40,341 nt of DNA from Zavarzinella formosa DSM 19928 (GTDB taxonomy: Bacteria > Planctomycetota > Planctomycetia > Gemmatales > Gemmataceae): contig NZ_JH636439.1 of the NCBI RefSeq assembly GCF_000255705.1, forward strand, positions 1,958,547 to 1,998,887. Direction: 5' to 3'. Both the position numbers and the translations under genes were made by a program. The notes below the pieces were generated by a model. That model was not told the DNA's origin. It made no database searches and worked only from the letters and a program-made list of their open reading frames with translations. This document shows positions 14,201 through 22,648 of the stretch, piece by piece. Within the stretch, counting starts at the first letter, position 1; each line of letters begins with the position of its first letter.

Positions 14201-14374
14201 TCACTTGTTGATCACAACCCAAAAACTTGGACGACAAACCTGACTGAACGCTCCCGTGAAAAAATCATACGGCCCTACTTTTCCGAGGCCGATCCATATC
14301 CCATCCTCGAAAGCATCCCAAGTTGACCGACCCCGGTAATCTCCCAGCCAATACGACGAACCCAAAGCCTGCAT
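14201..14374 (-). CDS. Possible small protein, unknown
   Basis: 57 residues from ATG 14374 (MQALGSSYWLGDYRGRSTWD ...), rich in Trp, Gly and Phe (EDGIWIGLGKVGPYDFFTG). The composition looks like real protein, but there is no ribosome-binding site before the ATG or before the in-frame TTG at 14398. It may be the remnant of a larger gene. Low confidence. Confidence 0.35.
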   Translation of the reverse strand: MQALGSSYWLGDYRGRSTWDAFEDGIWIGLGKVGPYDFFTGAFSQVCRPSFWVVINK

Positions 14375-14453
14375 AGAGCGGAAAAGATGCTCGCTCAACT
14401 AATCGGAGAGGATATCAGGCTGATCTTTTCGATGAATAACTTTGGAAGCCAAT

Positions 14454-14487
14454 GTAAAAAGGCCCCCATTTCTGCGGGCCTTTTTAC
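14454..14487. terminator. Bidirectional terminator at the prophage/chromosome boundary
   Basis: Perfect 12-bp stem GTAAAAAGGCCC / GGGCCTTTTTAC with a 10-base loop; T-runs on both strands. It lies after the RND adaptor gene (- strand) and marks the change in base composition. Confidence 0.85.
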
Positions 14488-14517
14488 GGGTTTTACATTT
14501 GTTTTCGTCGAAATCGG

Positions 14518-15909
14518 TTATTTGCCGTGGGCGCCAGCACTGGTCGGCCAAACTTTTGCCAGAGCGACAGCGGCTCCATCTGTTCGCTGGCCATCTTTCA
14601 CAGCAACGGTTTCTCCGGCCGCCAGATCATTTGTGGGATTGGCAACCAGTTGTTCCTCCCCCGTCAGTCCAGATAGCACTTCTATCACCCGGCCATAGTC
14701 ACGGCCGAGTTTCACCGGGCGAATCTCGGTCTTGTTCCTGTTCACGATTACCACTTCAACACCCTGCGGGGTATGTCGCAACGCGGAGATTGGAACCAAG
14801 GGAATGGCCCGGCCTGCGGCGGCTGAGAGGCGAACTTGGGCGTAGGTCCCGGCGAGGATGGCCCTGTCGGCATTGGGCAGTTCCAGTTCGATGCGTAGCG
14901 TCCGAGTGGTCGGGTCGAGGGCGTTGGCCGTTCGGGCCACGTTGGCTTTGAGCGGTTTGTCTGTCAGTTCGGGGATGATGACATAACCGAATTTCGCCAT
15001 CCGGGATTCGGCCGAGTGTCCTTGGGGGACGTCCACCTGAACCCGGAGAATGGCCGAACTCTGAATGTGGAACAAGGCTTGGGGCGACACAGTCGAAAGC
15101 ATCGTCCCGGTTTCCGCGTAACGACGGGTGATCGTTCCATCGAATGGAGCGGTGATTCGCTTAAAGTTTTGCATCTCCTTCAACCGTTTGGCCTCGGCTT
15201 CCAAGCCTTTGACGGTGGCCAATTGTGTTTCAATCGCGGCCTTGCGGCTGTTGATCATTTTTTCCTTGGAGTTCACCTCGGCCGAGGCAGACAGCACTTG
15301 GGCCGAGGTTGTGTCCCGGTTCCGCACGGAAGTTTCGGCCTCCGTCCGACTGGCGGCCAAGCCGGCCCGGCTTAGTCGCTCGGCTTCGCTGGCTGCGAAA
15401 TCACGATTGGCCTCGGCCACTTTCACCAAGGCTTTGGCGGTGTCCACGTCCGCAATCACTTGTTCCAAATCGGCTCGCAATTGAGCCACCATCGCCCTGC
15501 CCTGCTCGACCGCCGCCGTCGCCCGGTTGGCTTGCTGGTCCAATTCCGGCGCATCAATCTCGGCCAGCAAATCACCGGCCTTCACGCGGGCACCACGATC
15601 CACATGCCATTTGCCGATGTAACCATCCACACGGGCAAACAAGGTTGTTTGCTCATAGGGAAGCAATTGAGCGGGCAACAGAAGTTCGGTGTTGGCTGAC
15701 GAGGTGACGGAATTGACCACCGTGACGGTTTTCCCGGCTGGCTCGGAGCGAACGGGTGATGCTTGCGAACTGGCTGTCAGGGGATTCCATTGCGTGGCCG
15801 CCGCGCCGAGTGCTGAAAAGGCCACCAGAACGCCGCCGACCAGTCGCCACCGTCGTCGCGGGGCCGATGTGAGGTTGGCTTGAGTCGGAATGAGGGATGT
15901 GCTTGTCAT
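14518..15909 (-). CDS. RND efflux periplasmic adaptor (HlyD/MFP family)
   Basis: 463 residues. N-terminal membrane anchor at about 22-40 (WRLVGGVLVAFSALGAAA), then a lipoyl half-motif (ARVDGYIGKWHVDRGARVKAGDLLAEID), a long helical hairpin (about 125-235, Ala/Glu-rich), the second lipoyl half (ITAPFDGTITRRYAETGTML), a beta-barrel and a membrane-proximal domain. Adaptors link the inner-membrane pump to an outer-membrane channel. The permease gene lies directly upstream on the same strand, but a 233-base gap with an operator-like site, a strong hairpin and a direct repeat separates them, so the adaptor probably has its own promoter. ATG 15909 lies 15 bases from the operator-like site. No TolC-like gene is present. 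Confidence 0.92.
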   Translation of the reverse strand: MTSTSLIPTQANLTSAPRRRWRLVGGVLVAFSALGAAATQWNPLTASSQASPVRSEPAGKTVTVVNSVTSSANTELLLPAQLLPYEQTTLFARVDGYIGKWHVDRGARVKAGDLLAEIDAPELDQQANRATAAVEQGRAMVAQLRADLEQVIADVDTAKALVKVAEANRDFAASEAERLSRAGLAASRTEAETSVRNRDTTSAQVLSASAEVNSKEKMINSRKAAIETQLATVKGLEAEAKRLKEMQNFKRITAPFDGTITRRYAETGTMLSTVSPQALFHIQSSAILRVQVDVPQGHSAESRMAKFGYVIIPELTDKPLKANVARTANALDPTTRTLRIELELPNADRAILAGTYAQVRLSAAAGRAIPLVPISALRHTPQGVEVVIVNRNKTEIRPVKLGRDYGRVIEVLSGLTGEEQLVANPTNDLAAGETVAVKDGQRTDGAAVALAKVWPTSAGAHGK

Positions 15910-15923
15910 GATCGTCTCGCAAA

Positions 15924-15940
15924 TATCGATAATCGGTTAT
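15924..15940. promoter_or_regulatory. Operator-like site upstream of the adaptor
   Basis: TATCGATAATCGGTTAT, identical in 16 of 17 bases to the site at 19342-19358 before the permease. CGATAA/TTATCG within it is an inverted repeat. Likely bound by the GntR regulator at 19404; inference. Confidence 0.55.
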
Positions 15941-16013
15941 CGCATATGACTTCATACCGCGAATCTGTTTTGCGCTTACAGAAGTTTTTCACGACGGGGA
16001 AACTTGAATAACA

Positions 16014-16048
16014 CCGAAGGGCGAGACGATGCTCGTCTCGCCCTTCGG
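16014..16048. other. Perfect 16-bp hairpin between permease and adaptor
   Basis: CCGAAGGGCGAGACGA (16014-16029) and TCGTCTCGCCCTTCGG (16033-16048) with loop TGC. No T-run follows on either strand, so it may be a transcription attenuator, an mRNA stabiliser or a rho-dependent signal. Its right arm overlaps the first copy of a 38-bp direct repeat. Confidence 0.6.
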
Positions 16049-16153
16049 AAAGCACTTCAAAAGCAATGGTTATTGCAACTGCCCATCCCGCTCCTGTCGG
16101 CCAGCAGGGGGGCCACTTCGGAAAGCACTTCAAAAGCAATGGTTATTGCAACT
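16043..16153. repeat. 38-bp perfect direct repeat at the permease 3' end
   Basis: Bases 16043-16080 and 16116-16153 are identical over 38 positions and 73 bases apart. The second copy contains the permease stop and its last codons; the first is a displaced duplicate of that end. It looks like a local tandem duplication. Confidence 0.85.
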
Positions 16154-19100
16154 CAGGCTCGACCTCAGAACGCGGAGCGGTCTTGGCCCGCATGATGCTG
16201 TAGACGACCGGAACAACCAAGAGCGTCGTCAGGGTGGCGACCAACAACCCGCCGATCACCGCCCGAGCCAGCGGGGCGTTTTGCTCTCCCCCTTCGCCCA
16301 AGCCCAAGCTCATCGGCAACATCCCCAAAACCATCGCCAGAGCGGTCATCAGCACGGGCCGCATCCGGGTGGCCCCGGCTTCCAAGGCGGCGCTCATCGC
16401 ATCGACGCCCTCTTTTCTCCGATCATTGGCAAAGGTGACCAGAAGAATGCTGTTGGCCGTCGCCACGCCGATGGCCATGATCGCCCCCATCAGGCCCGGC
16501 ACGCTGAAGGTTGTCTTGGTGAGCAACAACCCAAGCACCACGCCGGCCAATGCCCCCGGCAGCACGCTGAGAATAATCGCCGGATCGGTCCAGCTTTGGA
16601 AGTTCACCACGAGGAGCAGATAAACCAATACGGCCGCGAAGACCAAGCCCATCCCGAGGCGTTGGAAGGCGCTTCTCATGCTCTCGGCCTGGCCGCGAAT
16701 TTCGATGGTGTTGCCGGGCGATTGCTCGGCCTTTAGCTCGTTCACCACTTTTTGCACATCCCGCACCACGCCGCCCAAATCCCGGCCCTGCACGTTGGCA
16801 TAGATGTCGAACACTGGCTGTACATTGACGTGGTTCGTCACCTCGGCCGTCGAACGGCGGTCAAGCTTGGCGAGGTTGGTTAGCAATTGCGGTTGATCGG
16901 GGCGTTCCTTAGTCGGCACGGGGATCGACTCGATGGCTGAGAGCGAATCCACCGCATGGGTCGGCGTGCGGGTTTCCACGGGGTAAGAAATCCCGGTTTG
17001 CGGATCCACCCAGAAGTTCGGTTGCACCTGCTGGCTGCCGGAGAGAGACACAAACACTTGGTTGGCCACATCCTGCTGGGTCAGTCCAAGCTGGCTGGCG
17101 CGTGTCTGATCGACTTGCAAGTGCAGCGAGGGAACCGCCGTCACTTGATGAAGATGCACGTCGACCACGCCGGGGATTTCCCGTAACCGGGTAACAATCT
17201 TCTGGGAGATGGCAAAATTCTTCTTACCGTCGTACCCGCCGACTTGAACGTCAATCGGGGCCGGGAGACCGAAGTTCAGAATCTGGGACACGATATCCGC
17301 CGGTTGAAAGTAGAAGGTGAGTTGCGGGAACTTCTCAGCCAGCCGGACCCGAAGTTCGGCCATGTATTCCGGCGTCGATTTCTTTCGATCTGGCTTGAGG
17401 GAGACGAGAATTTCCCCGTCGGATACCCCCGTCGTGGCACTGTCCCCGAAGGCCATCGAATAGCTGCGATTCGGCAGGCCGATGTTATCGATCACCAACC
17501 GGACATCGTCGCCCATCGTCGCCCGGATTTCGTCCTCCACTTGGGTGAAGTAGCGTTCCGTCTGTTCAAGACGGGTTCCCGGTTGGGTGCGGACGTGCAA
17601 CCGGAATTGCCCGGCGTCCACGGTTGGGAAGAAGTCCTCGCCCACTTGGGGAATGAGCAACCCGGCGGCCAATGTTCCTGTCAGAAACAGGCCAAGAACC
17701 GTTTTGCGATGTTGCAGGTTCCAGCCCAGCAACCGGGTATAACTGCTGCGGAAAGCTTCAAAGACCATTTCAAACCGGTTGTGCATCCGGCCGAACATCG
17801 TATCCGGCGTGTGGTGAGATTCATTGACCAACAAGTATCGGATCATCGTCGGGACAAGCGTTCGGGAGAGCAAGTAACTTGTTCCCAAGGCAAAAACCAC
17901 GGCGAGGGCCAGCGGCGTGAACAGATATTTGGCGACGCCATCCAGAAACGTGACCGCGACGAACACAATTCCGATGGTCAGCGTTGCCACGAACGTCGGC
18001 ACGGCAATCTGACTGGCCCCGTCGAGGATGGCGGTTAGCAATGGTTTGTTCAAGCCAAGGTTTCGGTGGACGTTTTCCACTTCCACCGTCGCGTCATCCA
18101 CCAGAATCCCTACGGCAAGAGCCAGCCCGCCGAGGGTCATCACGTTCAAGGTGTAACCGAGTGCGTACAGGATGGAGATCGATGTCAGAATCGACAGCGG
18201 AATGGACACGGCCACGATCAACGTGCTTCGCCACGAACCAAGGAACACCAAAATCATGAAAGCCGTCAACCCGGCCGCGATCACACTTTCGTGTACCACC
18301 CCGTCAACGGCCGCCTCCACGAAGAGGGATTGATCGAACAACAAGTCCACATCCAATCCCTCCGGGGCAGCGGCTTGGATGGTCGGCATCACCGCCTTCA
18401 CCAAGCGAACCAAGTCGAGCGTTGAGGCATCCCCGTTTTTCAGAAGCGTCACCAGCACCCCGCGTGTTCCATCCCGGCGAACGACCGTGGTTTGGGCTTG
18501 AAAACCGTCCCGCACTTGGGCCACATCTCGCATGTAGATGGTGGTCCCGTTGACCGTTTTGATGGGAATGGCGTTGAAGGCATCCGCAACCGGCGGGGTA
18601 TTGTTTAAGGTCACCGGGTATTGCTGGTCGCCGATTTTGGCGGTTCCGGTGGGGGCGGCAAGATTATTCGCGTTGACGGCATCGGACACATCCTTGGCCG
18701 AAACGCCGCGTGCCCGCATAAGTTCGGGGTCCAGATCCACTTGAATCTGCCGCTCCACGCCACCGTATGGAGTGGGGAGCGTGATGCCGGGGATGATGGA
18801 AAGTTGCTGCCGCAATGTGTAAAGACCATAGTTGTAGACATCCGATTCGCTCATCGTCTTGCTGGAGAGAGCCAGTTGCAACACTGGCACACTGGAGGCA
18901 TTGAACCGCAAGATAATTGGCGGTTGGATGCCGGGAGGCATGACTTGCCGAATCGATTGGGAGGTGGCCGTCACTTGGGCCAGGGCGGCATTCACATCCG
19001 TTCCCGGATGGAAAAAAATCCGAATCACACTGACACCGTTGAGCGTCTGAGACTCCATTCGTTTGATGTTGTTCACGTTGGCGCTGATCGCGTATTCGCT

Positions 19101-19298
19101 GTACGTTGTCACCCGCTTCTCGAATTCGGTGGTGTCCATGCCGCGATAGGTCCAAATCACGGTGACCACCGGCAAATCGACTTCCGGAAAAATGTCCGTC
19201 CGGGCACGGCGGGCCGATAAGATGCCGAGAACCAAAATGAGCAAGGCGACCACCACAAACGTATACGGCCGTCGCAAGGCCAGTTTGACAATCCACAT
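16143..19298 (-). CDS. RND-family multidrug/metal efflux permease
   Basis: 1051 residues, the usual length of AcrB/HAE-type pumps. TM1 is at about 10-28 (PYTFVVVALLILVLGILSA), a large periplasmic loop follows, then TM2-TM6 with the proton-relay motif GILVDDATVEVENVHR (the adjacent Asp pair matches D407/D408 of AcrB), a second large periplasmic loop, and TM7-TM12 ending GGLLVATLTTLLVVPVVYSI. It would export substrates with the downstream adaptor. The divergent GntR regulator at 19404 and a palindromic site in the 105-base gap suggest local control. Substrate cannot be read from sequence. Confidence 0.95.
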   Translation of the reverse strand: MWIVKLALRRPYTFVVVALLILVLGILSARRARTDIFPEVDLPVVTVIWTYRGMDTTEFEKRVTTYSEYAISANVNNIKRMESQTLNGVSVIRIFFHPGTDVNAALAQVTATSQSIRQVMPPGIQPPIILRFNASSVPVLQLALSSKTMSESDVYNYGLYTLRQQLSIIPGITLPTPYGGVERQIQVDLDPELMRARGVSAKDVSDAVNANNLAAPTGTAKIGDQQYPVTLNNTPPVADAFNAIPIKTVNGTTIYMRDVAQVRDGFQAQTTVVRRDGTRGVLVTLLKNGDASTLDLVRLVKAVMPTIQAAAPEGLDVDLLFDQSLFVEAAVDGVVHESVIAAGLTAFMILVFLGSWRSTLIVAVSIPLSILTSISILYALGYTLNVMTLGGLALAVGILVDDATVEVENVHRNLGLNKPLLTAILDGASQIAVPTFVATLTIGIVFVAVTFLDGVAKYLFTPLALAVVFALGTSYLLSRTLVPTMIRYLLVNESHHTPDTMFGRMHNRFEMVFEAFRSSYTRLLGWNLQHRKTVLGLFLTGTLAAGLLIPQVGEDFFPTVDAGQFRLHVRTQPGTRLEQTERYFTQVEDEIRATMGDDVRLVIDNIGLPNRSYSMAFGDSATTGVSDGEILVSLKPDRKKSTPEYMAELRVRLAEKFPQLTFYFQPADIVSQILNFGLPAPIDVQVGGYDGKKNFAISQKIVTRLREIPGVVDVHLHQVTAVPSLHLQVDQTRASQLGLTQQDVANQVFVSLSGSQQVQPNFWVDPQTGISYPVETRTPTHAVDSLSAIESIPVPTKERPDQPQLLTNLAKLDRRSTAEVTNHVNVQPVFDIYANVQGRDLGGVVRDVQKVVNELKAEQSPGNTIEIRGQAESMRSAFQRLGMGLVFAAVLVYLLLVVNFQSWTDPAIILSVLPGALAGVVLGLLLTKTTFSVPGLMGAIMAIGVATANSILLVTFANDRRKEGVDAMSAALEAGATRMRPVLMTALAMVLGMLPMSLGLGEGGEQNAPLARAVIGGLLVATLTTLLVVPVVYSIMRAKTAPRSEVEPELQ

Positions 19299-19341
19299 GG
19301 GACACCCCCGCTTGACTCTTGATCTGATTGCTAGAATTAAT

Positions 19342-19358
19342 TATCGATAATCGCTTAT
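19342..19358. promoter_or_regulatory. Operator-like site between permease and GntR gene
   Basis: TATCGATAATCGCTTAT; bases 19340-19351 form the perfect palindrome ATTATCGATAAT. Near-identical copy at 15924-15940. Lies 44 bases from the permease start and 46 from the regulator start, so it could control both. Confidence 0.6.
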
Positions 19359-19403
19359 GATCTTACACGATGGCGTCAGATTCTCTCCTTAAACGGTGAT
19401 GTC

Positions 19404-20072
19404 ATGGCCAAAACAACCCTGAACCGGACCTGTCTTGCGGAACAAATCCGCGATGTGGTGGCCGACCGGATTGGCCGGGGGGACTACCCGCCCGGCTATC
19501 GGTTGGTGGAACTGTGTCTGGCGAAGGAGTTCGGCACCAGCCAAGCCCCCGTGCGGGAAGCGATCCGGATGCTCGGCGGGTTGGGCCTTGTTGATTCGGT
19601 TCCGCGAAAAGGGGCGCGTGTCCGCGAGATGACCGACCGTGAGCAACGGGAGATGAACCAAGTCCGGGCGGCCTTGGAGGACATGGCTTGCGTGCTGGCC
19701 GCCAGACACTTTCAGACCAATGCGGAAGCCGGTGAAGAACTTCGACGGTTAAACGCCATCGTCACGCGGGCGGCCAAAAAAGGTGACTTTGAGACGCTGG
19801 CGGTGTCCAACAATGATTTTCACCGCCTCATTGTCAACGCCTCGGGCAACCAAACACTGATCGAACTTTGGGAATCAACGGCCTTGCGTCCCCGTGGATT
19901 GGTCAGCCAAATTCGCAAAGGATTTGATCCCCTGATCGTTGTCGAACATCATATCGGGATCATCGAATCCCTGCTTGCCGGCCGGGGGGATGAGGCCGGC
20001 CGACGGATGCGAGATCACGGCCTTCATTTTGCCCGCTTGCATGAGGAACCTGTCCAGAAGTCTCCAGCCTGA
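19404..20072 (+). CDS. GntR-family regulator with FCD domain
   Basis: 222 residues. The N-terminal winged helix (about 10-75) shows the GntR pattern: GDYPPGYRLVELCLAKEFGTS, VREAIRMLGGLGLVDSVPRKGARV. The C-terminal FCD domain (about 85-205) has NNDFHRLI, VEHHIGIIESL and MRDHGLHF, which carry the His/Asp residues that usually bind a metal next to the effector pocket. FCD-GntR proteins sense small carboxylates or drugs and usually repress neighbours. Divergent orientation from the RND genes and the shared operator-like sites make it their probable regulator; GntR control of RND pumps is less usual than TetR control. Start chosen at ATG 19404. Confidence 0.93.
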   Translation: MAKTTLNRTCLAEQIRDVVADRIGRGDYPPGYRLVELCLAKEFGTSQAPVREAIRMLGGLGLVDSVPRKGARVREMTDREQREMNQVRAALEDMACVLAARHFQTNAEAGEELRRLNAIVTRAAKKGDFETLAVSNNDFHRLIVNASGNQTLIELWESTALRPRGLVSQIRKGFDPLIVVEHHIGIIESLLAGRGDEAGRRMRDHGLHFARLHEEPVQKSPA

Positions 20073-20187
20073 AGGAAAAACGGGCCATTTCCCGTCATTC
20101 AAAAACGACTCAAGCGGTCATTTTCGGTCAATTTTCGCCCGCTCGTCCGTTCTTCCCGCATAACATCCTCCCATTGAAGACATCACA

Positions 20188-21714
20188 ATGCGGCGACTCG
20201 TCATTTCCTTGTTGATGGTGGCGGCCACACATGGCTTAGGCCTCGCCTTCCCGTTGCGAATTGAGCAAAAGCCGGTCGAGGGAACGGTGGCTTCTTGGAA
20301 GTCGTCCGGACCGGGAATTCGCTCTCTTTGGTACTCGCGATCCGGGGAGTTGGTTCTCATCGCGGGATCAGATATCACCCGGTGGAAATATGATTCGCCA
20401 AGGGGTGAAAGTGCCAGCGGCCGGATTTCCGATGAGTTCACTCAAATCATTCCCAAGGAAGAACGCTTCTTGGTTTTAAGCAAGACCGCCCTTGAACCGT
20501 GGGGCATCCAAGACAACAAATTTGCCCGATTGAGCATGGGTTCGGTGAAAAATGACGACCATGCTCGGGCGGCCGTCGCCACGGAAAATTCCAGAAGAGT
20601 GTTCTGGTCGCCCGGTGGAAAGGTGGCTTTCTTGGCGGATGACACTTCAAAGCCCGTTGTTCTGAAACTCGATGATGTCAAGCCGACCGGCTTGGCGCTC
20701 TCCCCGACCGGGCGATTACTGGCGATTGCTTCCGGAACCGGTTCCGTGCAAATCTGCAATCTGAAAGCGGATGGCTCCCTTGATCGCAAAATCTCGAAGC
20801 GATTCCCCCGCCGGGACGAGATCCCCCTAGCCTTCAGTCCCGACGGACGATTGTTGGCGGTGGCCAGCGCGGGCCGATTGGTGTTGTTGGATGTCAACAC
20901 GAACCAGATTTACCGGGCTTTTGAACGCCGATTTGACGACGGTGATATTTCCACGATGGCGTTTTCCCCCGATGGCGCGTTGGTCGCCATCGGCACCCGC
21001 GAGCCATCGCCAGTCGTCCGGGTCTGGCATATCGCTTCCGGAAAATCGCTCGGAGAGTTTTCCTCCCACCGGGCAACCATCACCGGGCTGGCGTTTGACA
21101 CGAAGCAGTTTCATCTGGCGGCAGGAGACGCCGATGGTCGGGTCTTTGTCTGGAAATTGTCACGGGATATCGAACCCCGACAGCGAATGACAGTCGCGGA
21201 TGCTTGGGAACAACTCGACTCGATTTACCCGGTTGTCGGCCATCAGGCGATGGCTGATCTTCTCCCGGAGGACGCCGGAGAGCCGGGCAAAAACTTGCAA
21301 ATCCTCATGACGCGGATCACGGAACTGGACAAGGAGCGGGCACGTTTGAAGAAAGCAATCGCCGATCTGGATCATGATGAATTCCGCGTCCGCGAGGCCG
21401 CCCGGAAAACCATTTTGAAAACGAGTTATCGCGGGATGGAGCTGCTACAAGATCCGGGGCGTAAGAAACTCGGGGCCGAGGGAGAAGAACGAGTCCGTTC
21501 CATCCTCGCAAGATTTGAGCAGGATGGTCTTTCCAAGCCCGAAAATGACATGTATGGGGATGCGCTACGGCTGATCCGGTTAATTCAGGTTCTTGAAGCC
21601 AAGGCACCAAAAGAGGCAAACACCGCCTCTGAATATTTGAAGACTCGCCATCCGGGAACTCGCATCGCCTTGGATTCGGAAGCGATCCTCGGACTACCCG
21701 ATGCGAAACATTGA
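20188..21714 (+). CDS. Secreted WD40-repeat protein with planctomycete C-terminal helical block
   Basis: 508 residues. Signal peptide at 1-21 (RRLVISLLMVAATHGLGLAF). Beta-propeller blades appear from about residue 60 to 330, with typical strands: GLALSPTGRLLAIAS, PLAFSPDGRLLAVAS, TMAFSPDGALVAIGT, VVRVWHIASGKSLGEF, GLAFDTKQFHLAAGDADGRVFVW. From about 375 a charged helical block (ARLKKAIADLDHDEFRVREAARKTI ... in parts) is the segment found at the C-terminus of many planctomycete WD40 proteins, probably a HEAT-like scaffold. Role: protein-protein interaction in the periplasm or outside; no enzyme motif. Confidence 0.85.
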   Translation: MRRLVISLLMVAATHGLGLAFPLRIEQKPVEGTVASWKSSGPGIRSLWYSRSGELVLIAGSDITRWKYDSPRGESASGRISDEFTQIIPKEERFLVLSKTALEPWGIQDNKFARLSMGSVKNDDHARAAVATENSRRVFWSPGGKVAFLADDTSKPVVLKLDDVKPTGLALSPTGRLLAIASGTGSVQICNLKADGSLDRKISKRFPRRDEIPLAFSPDGRLLAVASAGRLVLLDVNTNQIYRAFERRFDDGDISTMAFSPDGALVAIGTREPSPVVRVWHIASGKSLGEFSSHRATITGLAFDTKQFHLAAGDADGRVFVWKLSRDIEPRQRMTVADAWEQLDSIYPVVGHQAMADLLPEDAGEPGKNLQILMTRITELDKERARLKKAIADLDHDEFRVREAARKTILKTSYRGMELLQDPGRKKLGAEGEERVRSILARFEQDGLSKPENDMYGDALRLIRLIQVLEAKAPKEANTASEYLKTRHPGTRIALDSEAILGLPDAKH

Positions 21715-21924
21715 TTAGGGTTTTGGCTTGCCAAGCACGGCCGCCATTGCCGGGCCGGGATATTTGGGCGCGGGCGTCCACATCGGCCCAGGCTCGATTT
21801 TGATGATGTTGCCTTTTGAGTCGTGCAACCGCCAATACGGTTGGGCCGGAACCCAGCGGACGACATCCGGGCTGGCCAGACTCGCCAGTCCCAAAAAGGT
21901 TTGAAGAATACAGAAGACCATCAT
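21715..21924 (-). CDS. Small secreted or membrane-anchored protein, unknown
   Basis: 69 residues from ATG 21924, chosen for the GGAGGG ribosome-binding site a few bases upstream; the longer open frame has no such site. N-terminal hydrophobic segment (VFCILQTFLGLASLA) then a Trp/Pro-rich exported part (VPAQPYWRLHDSKGN, GPMWTPAPKYPGPAM). Ends back-to-back with the WD40 gene stop (21714). Not recognised. Confidence 0.6.
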   Translation of the reverse strand: MMVFCILQTFLGLASLASPDVVRWVPAQPYWRLHDSKGNIIKIEPGPMWTPAPKYPGPAMAAVLGKPKP

Positions 21925-22173
21925 CAGCCCTCCCTGGCTTCCGTGAGTCTTCGGCAATCGATCCCACGGCGCATCTCGAAAAGGGAAGTGAAAACAAAGG
22001 AGCGTTTGGTCTCGGCTCGAACATTCGTCAGGGCCGTTGAAGCCGAACCAATGCGGAAGATCTCGTGGCAAATTCCCCGATTTTTCTTGACTCCGCGTGT
22101 CATTCCGATTCTCGTGTGTGAGTGATTGAAAAATCACACTCCCACACCCCCACATTTTTTGGAGACTTGTTTT

Positions 22174-22560
22174 ATGCGCCTTGCAAGACTCGGTGCGTTG
22201 GCGTTCGTGATGGCCCTCGGATTTCTCGCCAGTTCCGATGGTGTCCAAAGTCAGGACAAGAAGGAAGCAAAGGTAAAAGGACAATTACCGGCTGGCTGGA
22301 AGGCCTTGGATTTGACGGCTTCCCAAAAGGAGGAGGTCTACAAAATCCAAACGGAATATCGCGGCAAGGTTGACAAACTGGAAGACGAGATCAAAAAGCT
22401 CAAGGCCGAGCAATCCAAGAAGATGTCCGAAGTGCTGACGGCCGAGCAAAAGAAGAAATTGATCGACGCCATTGATGGCGGCAAAAAAGACGAGCCAAAG
22501 AAAAAGGAAGAATCGAAAAAGAAGGATGAGCCAAAGAAGGAAGACGCCAAAAAGGAGTGA
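22174..22560 (+). CDS. Secreted LTxxQ-type (Spy/CpxP-like) Lys-rich protein
   Basis: 128 residues from ATG 22174 with GGAG 9 bases upstream. Signal peptide LARLGALAFVMALGFLASS, then two LTxxQ-type motifs (LTASQKEEVYKIQ and LTAEQKKKLIDAI) flanking a long charged helix (KVDKLEDEIKKLKAEQSKKM), as in the small periplasmic chaperones Spy and CpxP. The last ~35 residues are a Lys/Glu/Asp/Pro repeat tail (KKDEPKKKEESKKKDEPKKE), probably disordered. Family assignment is tentative because the rest of the fold is shorter than Spy. Followed by a very strong terminator. Confidence 0.75.
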   Translation: MRLARLGALAFVMALGFLASSDGVQSQDKKEAKVKGQLPAGWKALDLTASQKEEVYKIQTEYRGKVDKLEDEIKKLKAEQSKKMSEVLTAEQKKKLIDAIDGGKKDEPKKKEESKKKDEPKKEDAKKE

Positions 22561-22575
22561 GTTTTACTCTCCTTG

Positions 22576-22623
22576 AACAAAGGAACCCGGCGATGAATCG
22601 ATTCATCGCCGGGTTCCTTTGTT
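22576..22623. terminator. 48-bp perfect palindrome, bidirectional terminator
   Basis: The 24-base arms (starting AACAAAGGAACCCGGCGATG and mirrored exactly) have no unpaired loop beyond the central ATCGAT turn. T-rich flanks on both strands. It lies between the convergent LTxxQ gene and MFS gene. Confidence 0.85.
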
Positions 22624-22648
22624 TTCCGCTCATCCAAAATCTTGGGCG

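Larger units (their letters stand above)
319..14450 (+). mobile_element. Partial siphovirus-type prophage (connector to right-end accessory region)
   Basis: A continuous phage block: connector, head closure, gp10-like, tail tube, G/GT chaperones, tape measure, tail proteins, fibre, then a divergent control region, a primase-helicase and accessory genes. The left limit is the IS630 copy. The right limit is inferred from the 12-bp-stem bidirectional terminator at 14454-14487 and the first chromosomal gene at 14518. No integrase, terminase, portal or capsid gene is seen. No attachment site could be identified because the left end is outside the window. Noncoding stretches are more AT-rich than in the flanking chromosome. 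Confidence 0.8.

Noticed and set aside
15909-16048. TCGTCTCGC shared by the adaptor start region and the hairpin
   Set aside because: Only nine bases match and the contexts differ; probably chance in GC-rich DNA.
17244-18038. 264-residue + strand frame inside the RND permease
   Set aside because: Antisense shadow with Arg/His/Gln-rich composition; the permease motifs are unambiguous on the other strand.
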